Source: Bacteroidales bacterium
GTDB taxonomy: Bacteria > Bacteroidota > Bacteroidia > Bacteroidales > UBA12170
Length of the DNA stretch: 33,118 nucleotides
Direction of reading: 5' to 3'
Assembly (NCBI GenBank): GCA_016933745.1
Contig: JAFGAK010000089.1
Coordinates: 1-33,118 of the forward strand
Each line of letters starts with the position of its first letter. The first letter of the stretch is position 1. Shown here in pieces: positions 26,301 to 33,118 of the stretch. The position numbers and the translations under genes are program-made. The notes beneath the pieces were generated by a model. It worked only from the letters and a program-made list of their open reading frames with translations. It did no database searches and was not told the origin of the DNA.

Positions 26301-27225
26301 CTCATACAGATCCGGCGCAATGGCTTTCAATACGCATTTGGCCAATGTGCTCGAAGACATGGATTATAGCTTTAATTCGTCTGAAAGTGCGAATAATGTT
26401 TTAACCAATTTCCCATTCTATCAGCGTACAAATAAATCTTTTAGCGGAACTCCTTTAAAATTACTGGAAATCCCAATGACTTTAACGGATGTATCGAGCC
26501 ATCTTAAATTAGAATCCACAAATATCGACGAAGTAGTGGCAGCTTGGATTGATGTGATCGAGAAGAACAATCGCAATAATGCACCTAGTGTATTACTGAT
26601 TTCACCTAACAGAGGCTGGAAATTAGAAGCTTTGCAAAAATTACTTCTAGGGATTCCTGAAGGTGTAATTACCTATAATTTTGAAGATTATGGCGATTAT
26701 TGGTTAGATAGGAATGCTCTAGATTTTGATTATTACATCGATCATGGAATATTAAATGTAGAAGTAAACTCAGGTGTTTTAGCTCAGGATTTAAGTTTTG
26801 TGGTTGAAAACGGATCCATGCTAAATCAGATAAAAGTAAAAGATTCCGATGGTATGGATGTTGCCTTCCATGTTAAAAATTGGAATACAAACGACTTGCT
26901 TATTACTTTTGGCGAAAATAATTTACGCGAAAAGCATTCAGCAAAGATTGATGTCCCTCAATTGATTGAAGAATCGAAGTTTAACTTGTTCCCAAATCCG
27001 ACACAATCCTTTGTAAACTTGCTGTTTGATGTGGAAGCAAAAGCAGCATATCGTGTTTGGATAACGGATATCAATGGGCGTGTTCTTTTCGAATTTGAAG
27101 GAATTGCAAACGAAGGCGCTACCATGCATCGTTTGGATTTATCTGGATATAAAGCTGGAATGTACTTGGTTAATCTGCAATCGGATTCAGCATCGGAAAC
27201 TAAGAAATTGTTTGTAACCGAATGA
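23386..27225 (+). CDS. T9SS-secreted protein with two tandem polysaccharide deacetylase-like modules
   Basis: 1279 residues. Signal peptide MKRFILQTILLFVTLSLFAQ. Residues 22-606 and 607-1191 are two copies of one 585-residue module. Each has an alpha/beta region with GGIL(I/M)APFIK that recalls glutamine-amidotransferase-like folds, then a NodB-like deacetylase core, then a beta-rich end. Core motifs: Asp264/Asp266 (THDVDS) and His327/His331 (GSHSVGH) in copy 1; Asp849/Asp851 and His912/His916 in copy 2, so both metal triads look intact. The C-terminus (LFPNPTQSFVN ... KAGMYLVNLQS) is a type IX sorting domain. Probable extracellular carbohydrate deacetylase; the substrate, and whether the first domain is catalytic, are unknown. 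Confidence 0.85.
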   Translation: MKRFILQTILLFVTLSLFAQEHRLAILDFTDRNGEINKENLASASHMAEVAGMPFSITINVEEAVNFPFILITSSLREETTSENEITLLHNYVRDGGILIAPFIKSELYFDLFGISYSKYESNRYLLTWDLETASPELKWINDANEIELPLADTAYYKSIYTRGYTTSVSQALAHFEDEAAAITVNNFGAGKAYALGFELRDLVMRNLLNKDYNANRMYSNGFEPTTDVILLFLRAIYTENQPVAIYKHTSPKNSTSALLITHDVDSQTGVDSMYYFSEWEARNNIQAHYFITTRYFSDGLMGDFYDEAGYGKMKQLLLDGHQIGSHSVGHFPDFANRTLFPQTTIGNTKESYQPSNHDGVTSGGSLTAELEVSRDLLNADIGAHVRSFRAGHLAFNLRLINEMDVLGYSFNSTNSANDVLTNFPYQQRTNSAFSGVPSAVYEIPMTMSDASKSIKLTEETIDEVVENWLGILEKNNDNNAPTVLLIHPNRGWKLQTLENLMALKPSSVIPFEFDAFGDFWLERKALDFNYTFHQDTLQIDLVSEHAVSENQSLIITGGKAIAHILVYNQAGEKLEFQSFDWNENDLLISSFQTEDDTDPEIVKDLHSLAIWDICDLLGETDKENLVSATHMADVAGIPYSVTTSLDEAMTMDFVLITSQIEVETLSIDQINQLKDYVANGGILMAPFIKNTLLFDLFGIASTKLDKYRYTLSWVDNPQFFELKWMDDPMEKTIPLADADYYRSIYTRGYTLASAQALAYFEDEKVAVCKNTYGNGAAYAFGVEWKDVVLRNLLNKDYDSQRTYSNGFEPATDAFLLALRAIFTGNQAVSVYKHTSPGESTATLLITHDVDSRTIIDTMHYFSNWEFLQELSAHYFVTTHYFKDTYMSAYYEESKFDKIKELIERNHTVGSHSVGHFPDFSKTSVFPTGEPGNTKENYNPYYNGSYTEGGTVYGEVEVSRDLLNNDIHANVRSYRSGAMAFNTHLANVLEDMDYSFNSSESANNVLTNFPFYQRTNKSFSGTPLKLLEIPMTLTDVSSHLKLESTNIDEVVAAWIDVIEKNNRNNAPSVLLISPNRGWKLEALQKLLLGIPEGVITYNFEDYGDYWLDRNALDFDYYIDHGILNVEVNSGVLAQDLSFVVENGSMLNQIKVKDSDGMDVAFHVKNWNTNDLLITFGENNLREKHSAKIDVPQLIEESKFNLFPNPTQSFVNLLFDVEAKAAYRVWITDINGRVLFEFEGIANEGATMHRLDLSGYKAGMYLVNLQSDSASETKKLFVTE
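23449..26958 (+). repeat. Internal tandem duplication, two units of 1755 bp
   Basis: Unit 1 is 23449-25203, unit 2 is 25204-26958. Equivalent motifs (HRLAILD/HSLAIWD, THDVDS, GSHSVGH) are all exactly 585 codons apart, so there is no net insertion or deletion between units. Protein identity is high by eye, while DNA has drifted at third positions. Confidence 0.9.
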
Positions 27226-27248
27226 TTTTAATAGTTCCATTCTTCAAT

Positions 27249-27938
27249 TTAAAGCGCGTATTTTAAAGAGATTCCAAATACGTTCGAATCAATTGCATCA
27301 AGCACGTTGAATTCGTTTTCGAATAAATAAAATAGTCGAAGATCTGTTTTTGAAGTGAGATAGATATCGCTTCCAACTTGAGCTCTGCTTTGGTAGTTGA
27401 GTGGATTAAATTCTTCCAAGGAAGTAAATAATTCGAATTTAGCAAAAGGAGTGAAGCGCGTTCCGAAAATAGAATATGAAAGTTTAAGACTATTGCGCGA
27501 AACCAGATTTTTTGAATAGAAAGAAGCATTTTCTAATCGATCGGCAAAACCATATTGCAACTTACTTTCTAATTTGATGTTCAGGTCTTTTATTTTTTTG
27601 GAATAGTTTAATTCAAAGCTAGTTCTACTGCGATTGATTAAATTGTTTTCATCGTTTTGCTGAAACCAATAACGATACGTAAGCTGAATGGAAAAGGCTT
27701 TGTTGAATTTAAAGTTTAGTGCAGGTTCAAGGAGGAATTTATCGAAATAAGCTAGATTATTTTCTAAACGATATTCCACACCAATACTCGCTTCCAAACG
27801 ATTATTCAGCTTTTTCTCCAACGACAAACCAGTCCATAAACGACTATCAATGGATTGTCCGATGCCATTCAAATTCAAGAATAGAATCGTAAGAAAAAGA
27901 AGAAAGCGGAATTTAGTTTTCGTCGCTGTTTGGATCAT
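27249..27938 (-). CDS. DUF2490 family predicted outer-membrane beta-barrel protein
   Basis: 229 residues. Signal peptide (FLLFLTILFLNLNGIGQ), then alternating strands with aromatic ends: LWTGLSLEKKLNNRLEASIGVEYR, FSIQLTYRYWFQQ, LESKLQYGF, ending in ISLKYAL, a beta-barrel type C-terminus. DUF2490 proteins are predicted outer-membrane barrels without assigned function. It overlaps the DUF4956 gene by 26 bases and ends 23 bases from the convergent deacetylase gene. Last gene of the polymerase cluster. Confidence 0.85.
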   Translation of the reverse strand: MIQTATKTKFRFLLFLTILFLNLNGIGQSIDSRLWTGLSLEKKLNNRLEASIGVEYRLENNLAYFDKFLLEPALNFKFNKAFSIQLTYRYWFQQNDENNLINRSRTSFELNYSKKIKDLNIKLESKLQYGFADRLENASFYSKNLVSRNSLKLSYSIFGTRFTPFAKFELFTSLEEFNPLNYQSRAQVGSDIYLTSKTDLRLFYLFENEFNVLDAIDSNVFGISLKYAL

Positions 27939-28566
27939 AATCGTCGGCCAGATTTATTTTGTTCTCGGGTTCGTAATAATAAATCACAATGCGTGCAGTA
28001 TCTTTCAAGAAATCAATTTTTCCAATTTGTAGTTTGTTGATTTTTAGTCCGGTTCGTGTTTCAATATCGGCAATAAGCTCTTTTCGTTTTTCCGGCTTGA
28101 TCAATTCAATCTTTTCGTATTCGATGTCTTTCCTAGATTCATGTTTCAAATGCCAAGTTTTTTCGAGTAAATACGTAAAACCTAGAAGCGCTAAATTGGC
28201 AAAAAGAAGTTCTGCATAACTAATTTTATTGGTGGCCAATGCATTGATAACAGAAATTCCGATAACCAAAAATAAGTAAGTCATTTCGCGAATTGGAATT
28301 TGCTGCGTTCGATAGCGCAAAATGCCGAAAATAGCAAACAATCCAAGCGCAAAACCTAATTTAAGTTCAACATTTGCAAGCAGATAACTCAACATAAACA
28401 CGACGGAAGCAATAAGAATATACGTAAAAAAATAATCTTTTCTTCGCGTTGCATTGTAATACAAAATGCGAGCAATTAAGAAAATGAAAAGACTGTTGAA
28501 GAGAAATCGGATAACGAGTTCCCAAAAGTCTTGTGTATCGATTAGTTCGGTTCCCAAAAAGTACAT
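27913..28566 (-). CDS. DUF4956 membrane protein
   Basis: 217 residues. Four hydrophobic segments lie in residues 15-135 (LFNSLFIFLIARILYY, YILIASVVFMLSYLLA, LGFALGLFAIFGILRY, LFLVIGISVINALA). The loop RYRTQQIPIREMTYLF is the signature of DUF4956. A soluble C-terminal domain of about 75 residues ends DPNSDEN. It is repeatedly found beside VTC-type polymerases, as here (12 bases), which suggests a membrane partner or channel for that enzyme. Confidence 0.88.
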   Translation of the reverse strand: MYFLGTELIDTQDFWELVIRFLFNSLFIFLIARILYYNATRRKDYFFTYILIASVVFMLSYLLANVELKLGFALGLFAIFGILRYRTQQIPIREMTYLFLVIGISVINALATNKISYAELLFANLALLGFTYLLEKTWHLKHESRKDIEYEKIELIKPEKRKELIADIETRTGLKINKLQIGKIDFLKDTARIVIYYYEPENKINLADDYDPNSDEN

Positions 28567-28578
28567 TTTGTATCGTGT

Positions 28579-29355
28579 TTAGTTTATAATTTGCTGTTTT
28601 TTTAATTGCTGAATACGTGTTTTGAATCGATTATTTTTCAAAGTACGGTCCAACATCGAAAGCCCAATGGCATATTTGCTAAATCCCATTGGGAAAACGG
28701 AATTTTCTTTTAACAAAAGTGCGAGTTTTCTATTTTTCTCCTTTTGGTTTCTTTTTGTTTCCAAAATACACAGATGACTGTGATTTTGTGTTACATTCTC
28801 CCGTTGATTTGTAAAAGAAAGATTGAAATCGATGGTTAATCTTTCAGGTATCTGTTTGTTAATCAGTGTAATTCTAGAGAACGAGTTGGAAACACTTGCT
28901 TCTAATTCGTTTAGCTCAAAAGGTGAGTATTTAGGGATAAATTGAGCAGTAAGCTCCTGATCAGCATATTCCAGATGAACACCTTGAAGTCTTTTTTTCG
29001 AAGTAATTCCTTTATTATTTTTAATTTTTACTTCGGTGAAAAATTCATCCGAATTTAAATAATGTCGCGTTCTGATTTTATATCTTTTTCTCCAACCGTT
29101 GTGATGTTGAAAATACATATCGAGCGCCTTTGTGTCGTAATAAATGGTGCGGTAGTTTTGAATGCCACTTTCTTTGATAAACAAAATAAAATAATCATCT
29201 TGCAGGGTTTCTAAAATTGGAGCCAACTTCGAAATCGGGAGCACATATTTGGTGTCTCTCCGCTTTAGAAAACTAACTTTGTCCATGGTCTCCAATGAGA
29301 TTGGTTGAAAAGAGTTTACCAGAGGAAGAATTTTATTATCGAAGTTCGTACTCAT
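28579..29355 (-). CDS. VTC-domain polyphosphate polymerase-like protein
   Basis: 258 residues from the ATG at 29355 (MSTNFDNK); the track start at 29391 reaches deeper into the preceding gene. FLKRRDTKYVLP, RTIYYDTKALDMYFQHHNGWRKRYKIRTRHY and FFTEVKIKNNKGITSKKR give the basic residues and Glu of the tunnel that in yeast Vtc4 turns ATP into polyphosphate. No transmembrane segment, so it is cytoplasmic and probably held at the membrane by DUF4956. Activity in bacteria of this type is inferred from the fold. Confidence 0.85.
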   Translation of the reverse strand: MSTNFDNKILPLVNSFQPISLETMDKVSFLKRRDTKYVLPISKLAPILETLQDDYFILFIKESGIQNYRTIYYDTKALDMYFQHHNGWRKRYKIRTRHYLNSDEFFTEVKIKNNKGITSKKRLQGVHLEYADQELTAQFIPKYSPFELNELEASVSNSFSRITLINKQIPERLTIDFNLSFTNQRENVTQNHSHLCILETKRNQKEKNRKLALLLKENSVFPMGFSKYAIGLSMLDRTLKNNRFKTRIQQLKKQQIIN

Positions 29356-29734
29356 AGGTTTTTTTCTTGTATAGTCGCCCTTCAGAATCAAAGAATTCTC
29401 TGCTTATTTTTAGATTGTTTTGGTATTGGGTTACTTCTTTCTTTTCGATTTTTCCTTTGCTATTTAAAAACAACTCTTCGATCAAATTTCCATTTTCATC
29501 GTAGATGTATTTTTCCCATACAACGGCATTTCCTTTTGCGTCAAACTCTTTTAGTTCAATTAGTTGTCCCAATGTATCGTACGATTTTTCTTCAATCAAA
29601 ACGTTTTCTTCAGCCCCTTTACTAAATTTTTGCTCAAAAGTTTGAACCCTTTTGATAGTCGCTAAATTTGTTTTTTGTCCATAACCTGTTATCGCGATAG
29701 CTATAAATTGGAGAACTAGCAAATAGTTTTTCAT
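29336..29734 (-). CDS. Secreted YD/RHS-like repeat protein
   Basis: 132 residues with a signal peptide ending TGYGQ. The rest is repeated strands of the kind SYDTLGQLIELKEFDAKGNAV, YIYDENGNLIEELFLNSKGKI and EFFDSEGRLYKKKTYEY, similar to short RHS/YD or YwqK-like repeats. Overlaps the polymerase gene by about 20 bases and follows the lipoprotein by 14, so it belongs to the same transcript. Function unknown. Confidence 0.7.
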   Translation of the reverse strand: MKNYLLVLQFIAIAITGYGQKTNLATIKRVQTFEQKFSKGAEENVLIEEKSYDTLGQLIELKEFDAKGNAVVWEKYIYDENGNLIEELFLNSKGKIEKKEVTQYQNNLKISREFFDSEGRLYKKKTYEYELR

Positions 29735-29748
29735 ATCGTTGGATTTAA

Positions 29749-30492
29749 TTAAAGTTGCTCAATGTAAATATCACCCAAATCGATTGCTTCAAACTCCGAA
29801 GTAATTTGGACTTCTTTTGTAATGACGATATCTGCCGTATTGCCTTGCACATCTTCAGAATATAAAAAGATGCGATAATTGCCTTTAATCAAATTTTGGA
29901 AAGCAAAAGTTCCATCAAAACTTGTTTCTATTTTATCGTCATGATACAGATGATTTCCGTAAGTTAAATAAATGTCATGATCTTGAGCTAAGGAAGTGTC
30001 TTTAACAATTAAGTTGGGGTAGTTGGAGCTATTGTAATAATTGATAAGATACACACGTCCTTTTATTTTTGCACTTCCTTTGTCGTACTCGATGCTTATT
30101 TTCTTGATTAGTTCGCCTAAGTCCAATTGTTCGTTTTTAGCCAAATCAACATCTATTAGAAGTTCGATATCATTTTGATAAGCTGAGTTTGGATCTTGTG
30201 TATAGAAATAGATTTTATAGTTTCCCGGGAAAAGTTGTTCAAAAGCAAACTTTCCTTCGTAATTGGTAACTACCTTATCATTTACCGTTTCGTGATTGTC
30301 GAAAATGATAAATACATCTTCATCCATCGCCTTTTTTTCATCGATAAGCAAACTAAAATCATCGTTGTACACTTGTTCTACAATGGTGCCTGAAATGCTT
30401 GCTCTGCCTCCGTAACCTTCTGTTTTTGTGCAGCTAAAGGTAAATAAAACAATAAATAAAATTGGACTAAATAATCGAAGGTATAATTTCAT
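29749..30492 (-). CDS. Lipoprotein with two carboxypeptidase-regulatory-like repeats
   Basis: 247 residues. Lipobox ...LFTFSC (Cys at about 21). Two copies of a beta-sandwich unit follow: SISGTIVEQVYND ... FAFEQLFPGNYKIYFYTQD and KIKGRVYLINYYN ... FAFQNLIKGNYRIFLYSED. The pattern G-x-F-A-F-x-x-L-x-x-G-N-Y is that of prealbumin-like/CarboxypepD_reg or SdrD-type domains. First gene of the cluster. Confidence 0.72.
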   Translation of the reverse strand: MKLYLRLFSPILFIVLFTFSCTKTEGYGGRASISGTIVEQVYNDDFSLLIDEKKAMDEDVFIIFDNHETVNDKVVTNYEGKFAFEQLFPGNYKIYFYTQDPNSAYQNDIELLIDVDLAKNEQLDLGELIKKISIEYDKGSAKIKGRVYLINYYNSSNYPNLIVKDTSLAQDHDIYLTYGNHLYHDDKIETSFDGTFAFQNLIKGNYRIFLYSEDVQGNTADIVITKEVQITSEFEAIDLGDIYIEQL

Positions 30493-30793
30493 TCTTTCTT
30501 AATCTATAAATTTCAAAACAAAAGTACATAAAAACACGTTGCTAGCTCTGTCTTGATAGCAAAGCTTTCCAATTCTGTTTAGATGTTATTAAAATAATTC
30601 AATGTTTTTCGAATATTTTCTGTTCATAGTCTAGTTAACTACTATTTAGCACTTTAATAGGTATTGTTAATGAAATAACTTAACTTTGGTAGATTCTTTG
30701 AAAGAAAGAAAAGGACAGTGAGTCCCATATAAAGTGTAATTGTGTTTGTGGGGGATAGTTAAGAACAAATAAATACTTTTAATTAATAAACAC
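30493..30793. other. Divergent intergenic region, 301 bases
   Basis: No gene or leader frame seen. Possible -7 boxes: minus strand TACTTTTG (30526-30519) for the lipoprotein, plus strand TAACTTTG (30681-30688) for the membrane protein; neither has a TTG at the normal distance. The implied 5' untranslated region of the plus-strand gene is about 100 bases and contains GGACAGTGAGTCC, a 4-bp hairpin too small to call. Confidence 0.4.
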
Positions 30794-32494
30794 ATGCTAA
30801 TGAAAACAAATGAATTATTAGACTCTATTTCAGCGCAAATTGATTCGACTCTAAGTATTGAGATGCGAATACTCGATCGGAAAATGCCTGTTAACGCACG
30901 CGAAGTGCAAAATGCCATTGATATTGTAAAAAAACTACAAAAAGTGTACGACTCAGAAAAAGAGGTTGATAACTTTTTGAAGGAGCAAATGGAATGGCTT
31001 CAGGATGGCGAAGAATTCTTTAAAGACCCCAATGCCTTACCCAATTTGCTTCTACAAGAAATGGAAGATTATGCAACTTTGGAATTAGGCAACGGTATTT
31101 TCCCATCGAATGATGAAGAACTTGAATATTGGAAATACTTATTTGGATTTCTAAAAGATTGCAAACCCACTGATTCCGACGTTCAAGATTCCATAACAGA
31201 ATACACTGAATTTATGAGTTATTACGACGGAAATATGGCTGTCGAATTTGTTGAAAATGAAATCTTCGATCATATTTACACAAAACTTGGTAAAGACGGA
31301 AGTAAATCACCCGCGAATAAAACCGAGTTGATGCAAGCAATGTTATTGGCTATTGACCCAGAGGATTTTAAAGGTTTAACTACAGAAACATTAGAGAAAT
31401 TAAAGCTTCAACAAGAAGGTTTTGATTATTTGATGGAAAAATTAGAAATTACTCAAGATGATTTAGATGAATATTTAGCACAACGCAAAAAACAAATTGG
31501 TATTGACATGGAAGAAAATGAAACAAATTACGGTCCGAATGAACAGGCTTATGCATTTGTAAATCAGATGTATGAAAGCATGTCGTACGTAGACAAAGAA
31601 GGCAATCGTTATGCAACTTCGCTCGAAGAAGCTGATTTAGCCGAATCGCTCATTGATAAAGCTGAAAAAGCAGTAGGAGATTCCTCCGATAAGGAGTTGA
31701 AAGAAATCATTGCTGCTAATCGGGCGCATATTAAAGAAGCACGTACACGCTCTTTTACAGGTGCTTGGTGGTTGATTATTTGCGCAGGTATTGTGGTTGG
31801 GTTTAATTTCTATCGCTCCTTCGAAACAATTGGAATGCGCATCAATGAAGCTACGGCAATCAATATCATCAATTCCCAAAAAACATCTTTAGAGAATACA
31901 ATTGCTACCTATGAGCAGAAAGCAGAATTAACTAAAGACGAAGAGAAGTATCTTGATAAAACAAAAGAAAGTCTGGAAGAATACCGCGATATGACTCCCG
32001 AAGATTATGTTTCTGATTATAAGTCGCGTAAAATTCGTTCCGGTTTATCCGGCTTGTTAGGCGCTTTGATCGGTTTAGGATGGATTGCTCTTTATATTTA
32101 TGGTTCCAGGCCTTATGGCTATATGCAATTTAAACGCAAAAGAGAATACGAAATTATTAAAAAAGCCACCGGTTGGGGTGCAAAAATTGTTAGTGGAATT
32201 TTAGGCGTTTTTTGGTCAATTCCTATTACAACCTACGTAACTAAATATACCGATGGATCCGAAGATCGAGATTCAGATGCTTTAATGGTATTAGGTTTGC
32301 AAATAGGTGTTACTTTGGTAATTGTGATTACTATTATTTATTTAGCTTACGCAATCATGCCATTTATCGCCGTATTTGCTTACATTCGGAATTATCCTGA
32401 AGCTCCAGGAGCAAAACAATTCAACGACTTGTTTAGAAATGGAAAAGGATTTGTTGCGAATTATATCGACAAATTAAAGAAGAAAGCTATGTAA
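30794..32494 (+). CDS. Unassigned membrane protein, 566 residues
   Basis: I do not recognise a family. The N-terminal ~315 residues are acidic, helical and without signal peptide. A hydrophobic segment follows (GAWWLIICAGIVVGFNFY), then a charged coiled-coil-like stretch of about 75 residues (NSQKTSLENTIATYEQKAELTKDEEKYLDKTK). Three more hydrophobic segments come next: LSGLLGALIGLGWIALYIYG, IVSGILGVFWSIPITTYV and LQIGVTLVIVITIIYLAYAIMP. The end is basic. Start at 30794 or at the ATG six bases on. Monocistronic, closed by a strong terminator. Confidence 0.8.
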   Translation: MLMKTNELLDSISAQIDSTLSIEMRILDRKMPVNAREVQNAIDIVKKLQKVYDSEKEVDNFLKEQMEWLQDGEEFFKDPNALPNLLLQEMEDYATLELGNGIFPSNDEELEYWKYLFGFLKDCKPTDSDVQDSITEYTEFMSYYDGNMAVEFVENEIFDHIYTKLGKDGSKSPANKTELMQAMLLAIDPEDFKGLTTETLEKLKLQQEGFDYLMEKLEITQDDLDEYLAQRKKQIGIDMEENETNYGPNEQAYAFVNQMYESMSYVDKEGNRYATSLEEADLAESLIDKAEKAVGDSSDKELKEIIAANRAHIKEARTRSFTGAWWLIICAGIVVGFNFYRSFETIGMRINEATAINIINSQKTSLENTIATYEQKAELTKDEEKYLDKTKESLEEYRDMTPEDYVSDYKSRKIRSGLSGLLGALIGLGWIALYIYGSRPYGYMQFKRKREYEIIKKATGWGAKIVSGILGVFWSIPITTYVTKYTDGSEDRDSDALMVLGLQIGVTLVIVITIIYLAYAIMPFIAVFAYIRNYPEAPGAKQFNDLFRNGKGFVANYIDKLKKKAM

Positions 32495-32516
32495 TTCCTC
32501 ATAGTTCGTTAGCTTG

Positions 32517-32557
32517 AAAAACGGTTATTTCACGGTTGGTGAATAACCGTTTTTTTT
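32517..32557 (+). terminator. Rho-independent terminator after the 566-residue membrane protein
   Basis: Stem AACGGTTA/TAACCGTT followed, after one bulged T, by TTCAC/GTGAA around a GGTTG loop, then eight T (32550-32557). Confidence 0.92.
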
Positions 32558-32656
32558 ATCCGGTTAATCGATCAGATAATTTGTACATTAGTTTCTTTTT
32601 TATAACCTTACAACTCTTTTTTAAAAGCAAATCTTAAATTAACACTTTAGTTAAGT

Positions 32657-32884
32657 ATGACTCAAGTTCAGAAGAATAACCCTTTACACGGAATCAAATT
32701 GCAAGAAATAGTAGAGTATTTAATTGAAAAATATGGCTGGGAAGAATTGGGAAAACGAATACCAATTCGATGTTTTACAAATGATCCATCTCTGCAATCT
32801 TCATTAAAATTCCTCCGAAAAACACCTTGGGCAAGAACAAAAGTAGAAGAGTTGTATTTGAAATCTTTGGACGTACTTTCATAG
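32657..32884 (+). CDS. VF530 family DNA-binding protein
   Basis: 75 residues. NPLHGIKLQEIVEYLIEKYGWEELGKRIPIRCF and PSLQSSLKFLRKTPWARTKVEELY match the small helical VF530/DUF2132 family, known from a solved Vibrio protein with a DNA-binding fold. Cytoplasmic; role unknown. Stands alone, with no neighbour that suggests a pathway. Confidence 0.9.
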   Translation: MTQVQKNNPLHGIKLQEIVEYLIEKYGWEELGKRIPIRCFTNDPSLQSSLKFLRKTPWARTKVEELYLKSLDVLS

Positions 32885-32949
32885 ATCATATCTTTTCAAT
32901 CTAATTTCGTCGATATTAATTTTTTTCTTTTCCGTTTAAAGAAAATGTA

Positions 32950-32970
32950 TACTTTTGCATTTCTATGCAA
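32950..32970 (+). promoter_or_regulatory. -7-like box overlapping a short inverted repeat
   Basis: TACTTTTG (32950-32957) fits the -7 consensus and overlaps TTGCAT-TTCT-ATGCAA (32955-32970). No -33 TTG. It would drive a 37-codon plus-strand frame starting at 32965 whose reality is doubtful. Confidence 0.25.
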
Positions 32971-32990
32971 GAAAATCGTATATATAGTCA

Positions 32991-33118
32991 TTATTGTGAA
33001 TTGAGTTTACCTAAAAATCGATTTATTTCCTCAAAAGGAAATAGATCATATAGACGATTGAGACGCCTTTGGGCGTAAATTAAATTCTGCTGAGCTACGC
33101 GCACAGCAATCATTCCGA
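32991..33118 (-). CDS. Possible 3' end of a minus-strand gene
   Basis: An open frame enters from the window end and stops at TTA 32991-32993. Visible part: GMIAVRVAQQNLIYAQRRLN followed by RLYDLFPFEEINRFLGKLNSQ. Composition and codon use look like coding sequence, but it is only about 41 residues and no family is recognised. A plus-strand 37-codon frame overlaps it. Confidence 0.4.
   Translation of the reverse strand, partial: GMIAVRVAQQNLIYAQRRLNRLYDLFPFEEINRFLGKLNSQ

Noticed and set aside
33078-33112. tRNA-like stretch on the minus strand (GCGCGTAGCTCAG)
   Set aside because: It looks like a D-arm, but no acceptor stem, anticodon arm or T-arm (GGTTCGA) follows, and it lies in an open reading frame.

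Overview
The window is one chromosomal segment, AT-rich, of a Bacteroidota bacterium. The evidence is two proteins with type IX secretion C-terminal sorting domains, several lipoproteins, a DAHP synthase/chorismate mutase fusion, families largely confined to the phylum (SPFH plus Arc-like pair, DUF2490, DUF4956 plus VTC), and promoters of the form TTG-N19-TAnnTTTG rather than -35/-10 boxes. I cannot place it below phylum. There is no phage, insertion sequence, CRISPR array, rRNA or tRNA that I can support.

Layout. 1-2464: a truncated THUMP/NPPY RNA methyltransferase and a secreted MsrB-MsrA fusion, both on the minus strand. 2603-3654: a two-membrane-segment SPFH protein with a 56-residue ribbon-helix-helix gene missed by the ORF track, closed by a bidirectional terminator. 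3711-6874 (minus): a T9SS-exported lysyl-endopeptidase-like protease, a lipoprotein and a small retropepsin-like aspartic protease. 6875-7338: a regulatory region described below. 7339-11720 (plus): a tight aromatic amino acid operon of aminotransferase, prephenate dehydrogenase, DAHP synthase/chorismate mutase and EPSP synthase. 11717-19949 (minus): uvrA, a lytic transglycosylase, rfbC, nhaA and a prolyl oligopeptidase lipoprotein. 20082-23173 (plus): ispH, recF with a DUF721 partner, and a methyltransferase. 23386-27225 (plus): a 1279-residue secreted protein made of two tandem copies of a deacetylase-containing module. 27249-30492 (minus): a DUF2490/DUF4956/VTC-polymerase cluster with two exported accessory proteins. 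30794-32884 (plus): an unassigned 566-residue membrane protein and a VF530-family DNA-binding protein. The last 230 bases hold the possible 3' end of a minus-strand gene.

The main discovery is in the 464 bases before the aromatic operon. Behind a consensus promoter are two consecutive 17-codon open reading frames packed with Tyr, Phe and Trp codons (MMTIYTYSYFYFWYSKP and MANKYWFFYWTYYYLFY). Each is followed immediately after its stop codon by a strand that can pair with the 5' arm of a downstream hairpin ending in a T-run. This is two complete leader-peptide transcription attenuators in series. The predicted transcription start also puts the first leader peptide almost at the 5' end of the mRNA. 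The system would let shortage of charged aromatic tRNAs open both terminators and switch on supply of chorismate, prephenate and tyrosine/phenylalanine precursors. The pairing and codon content are read from the sequence; the mechanism is inferred from enteric pheL/trpL attenuation.
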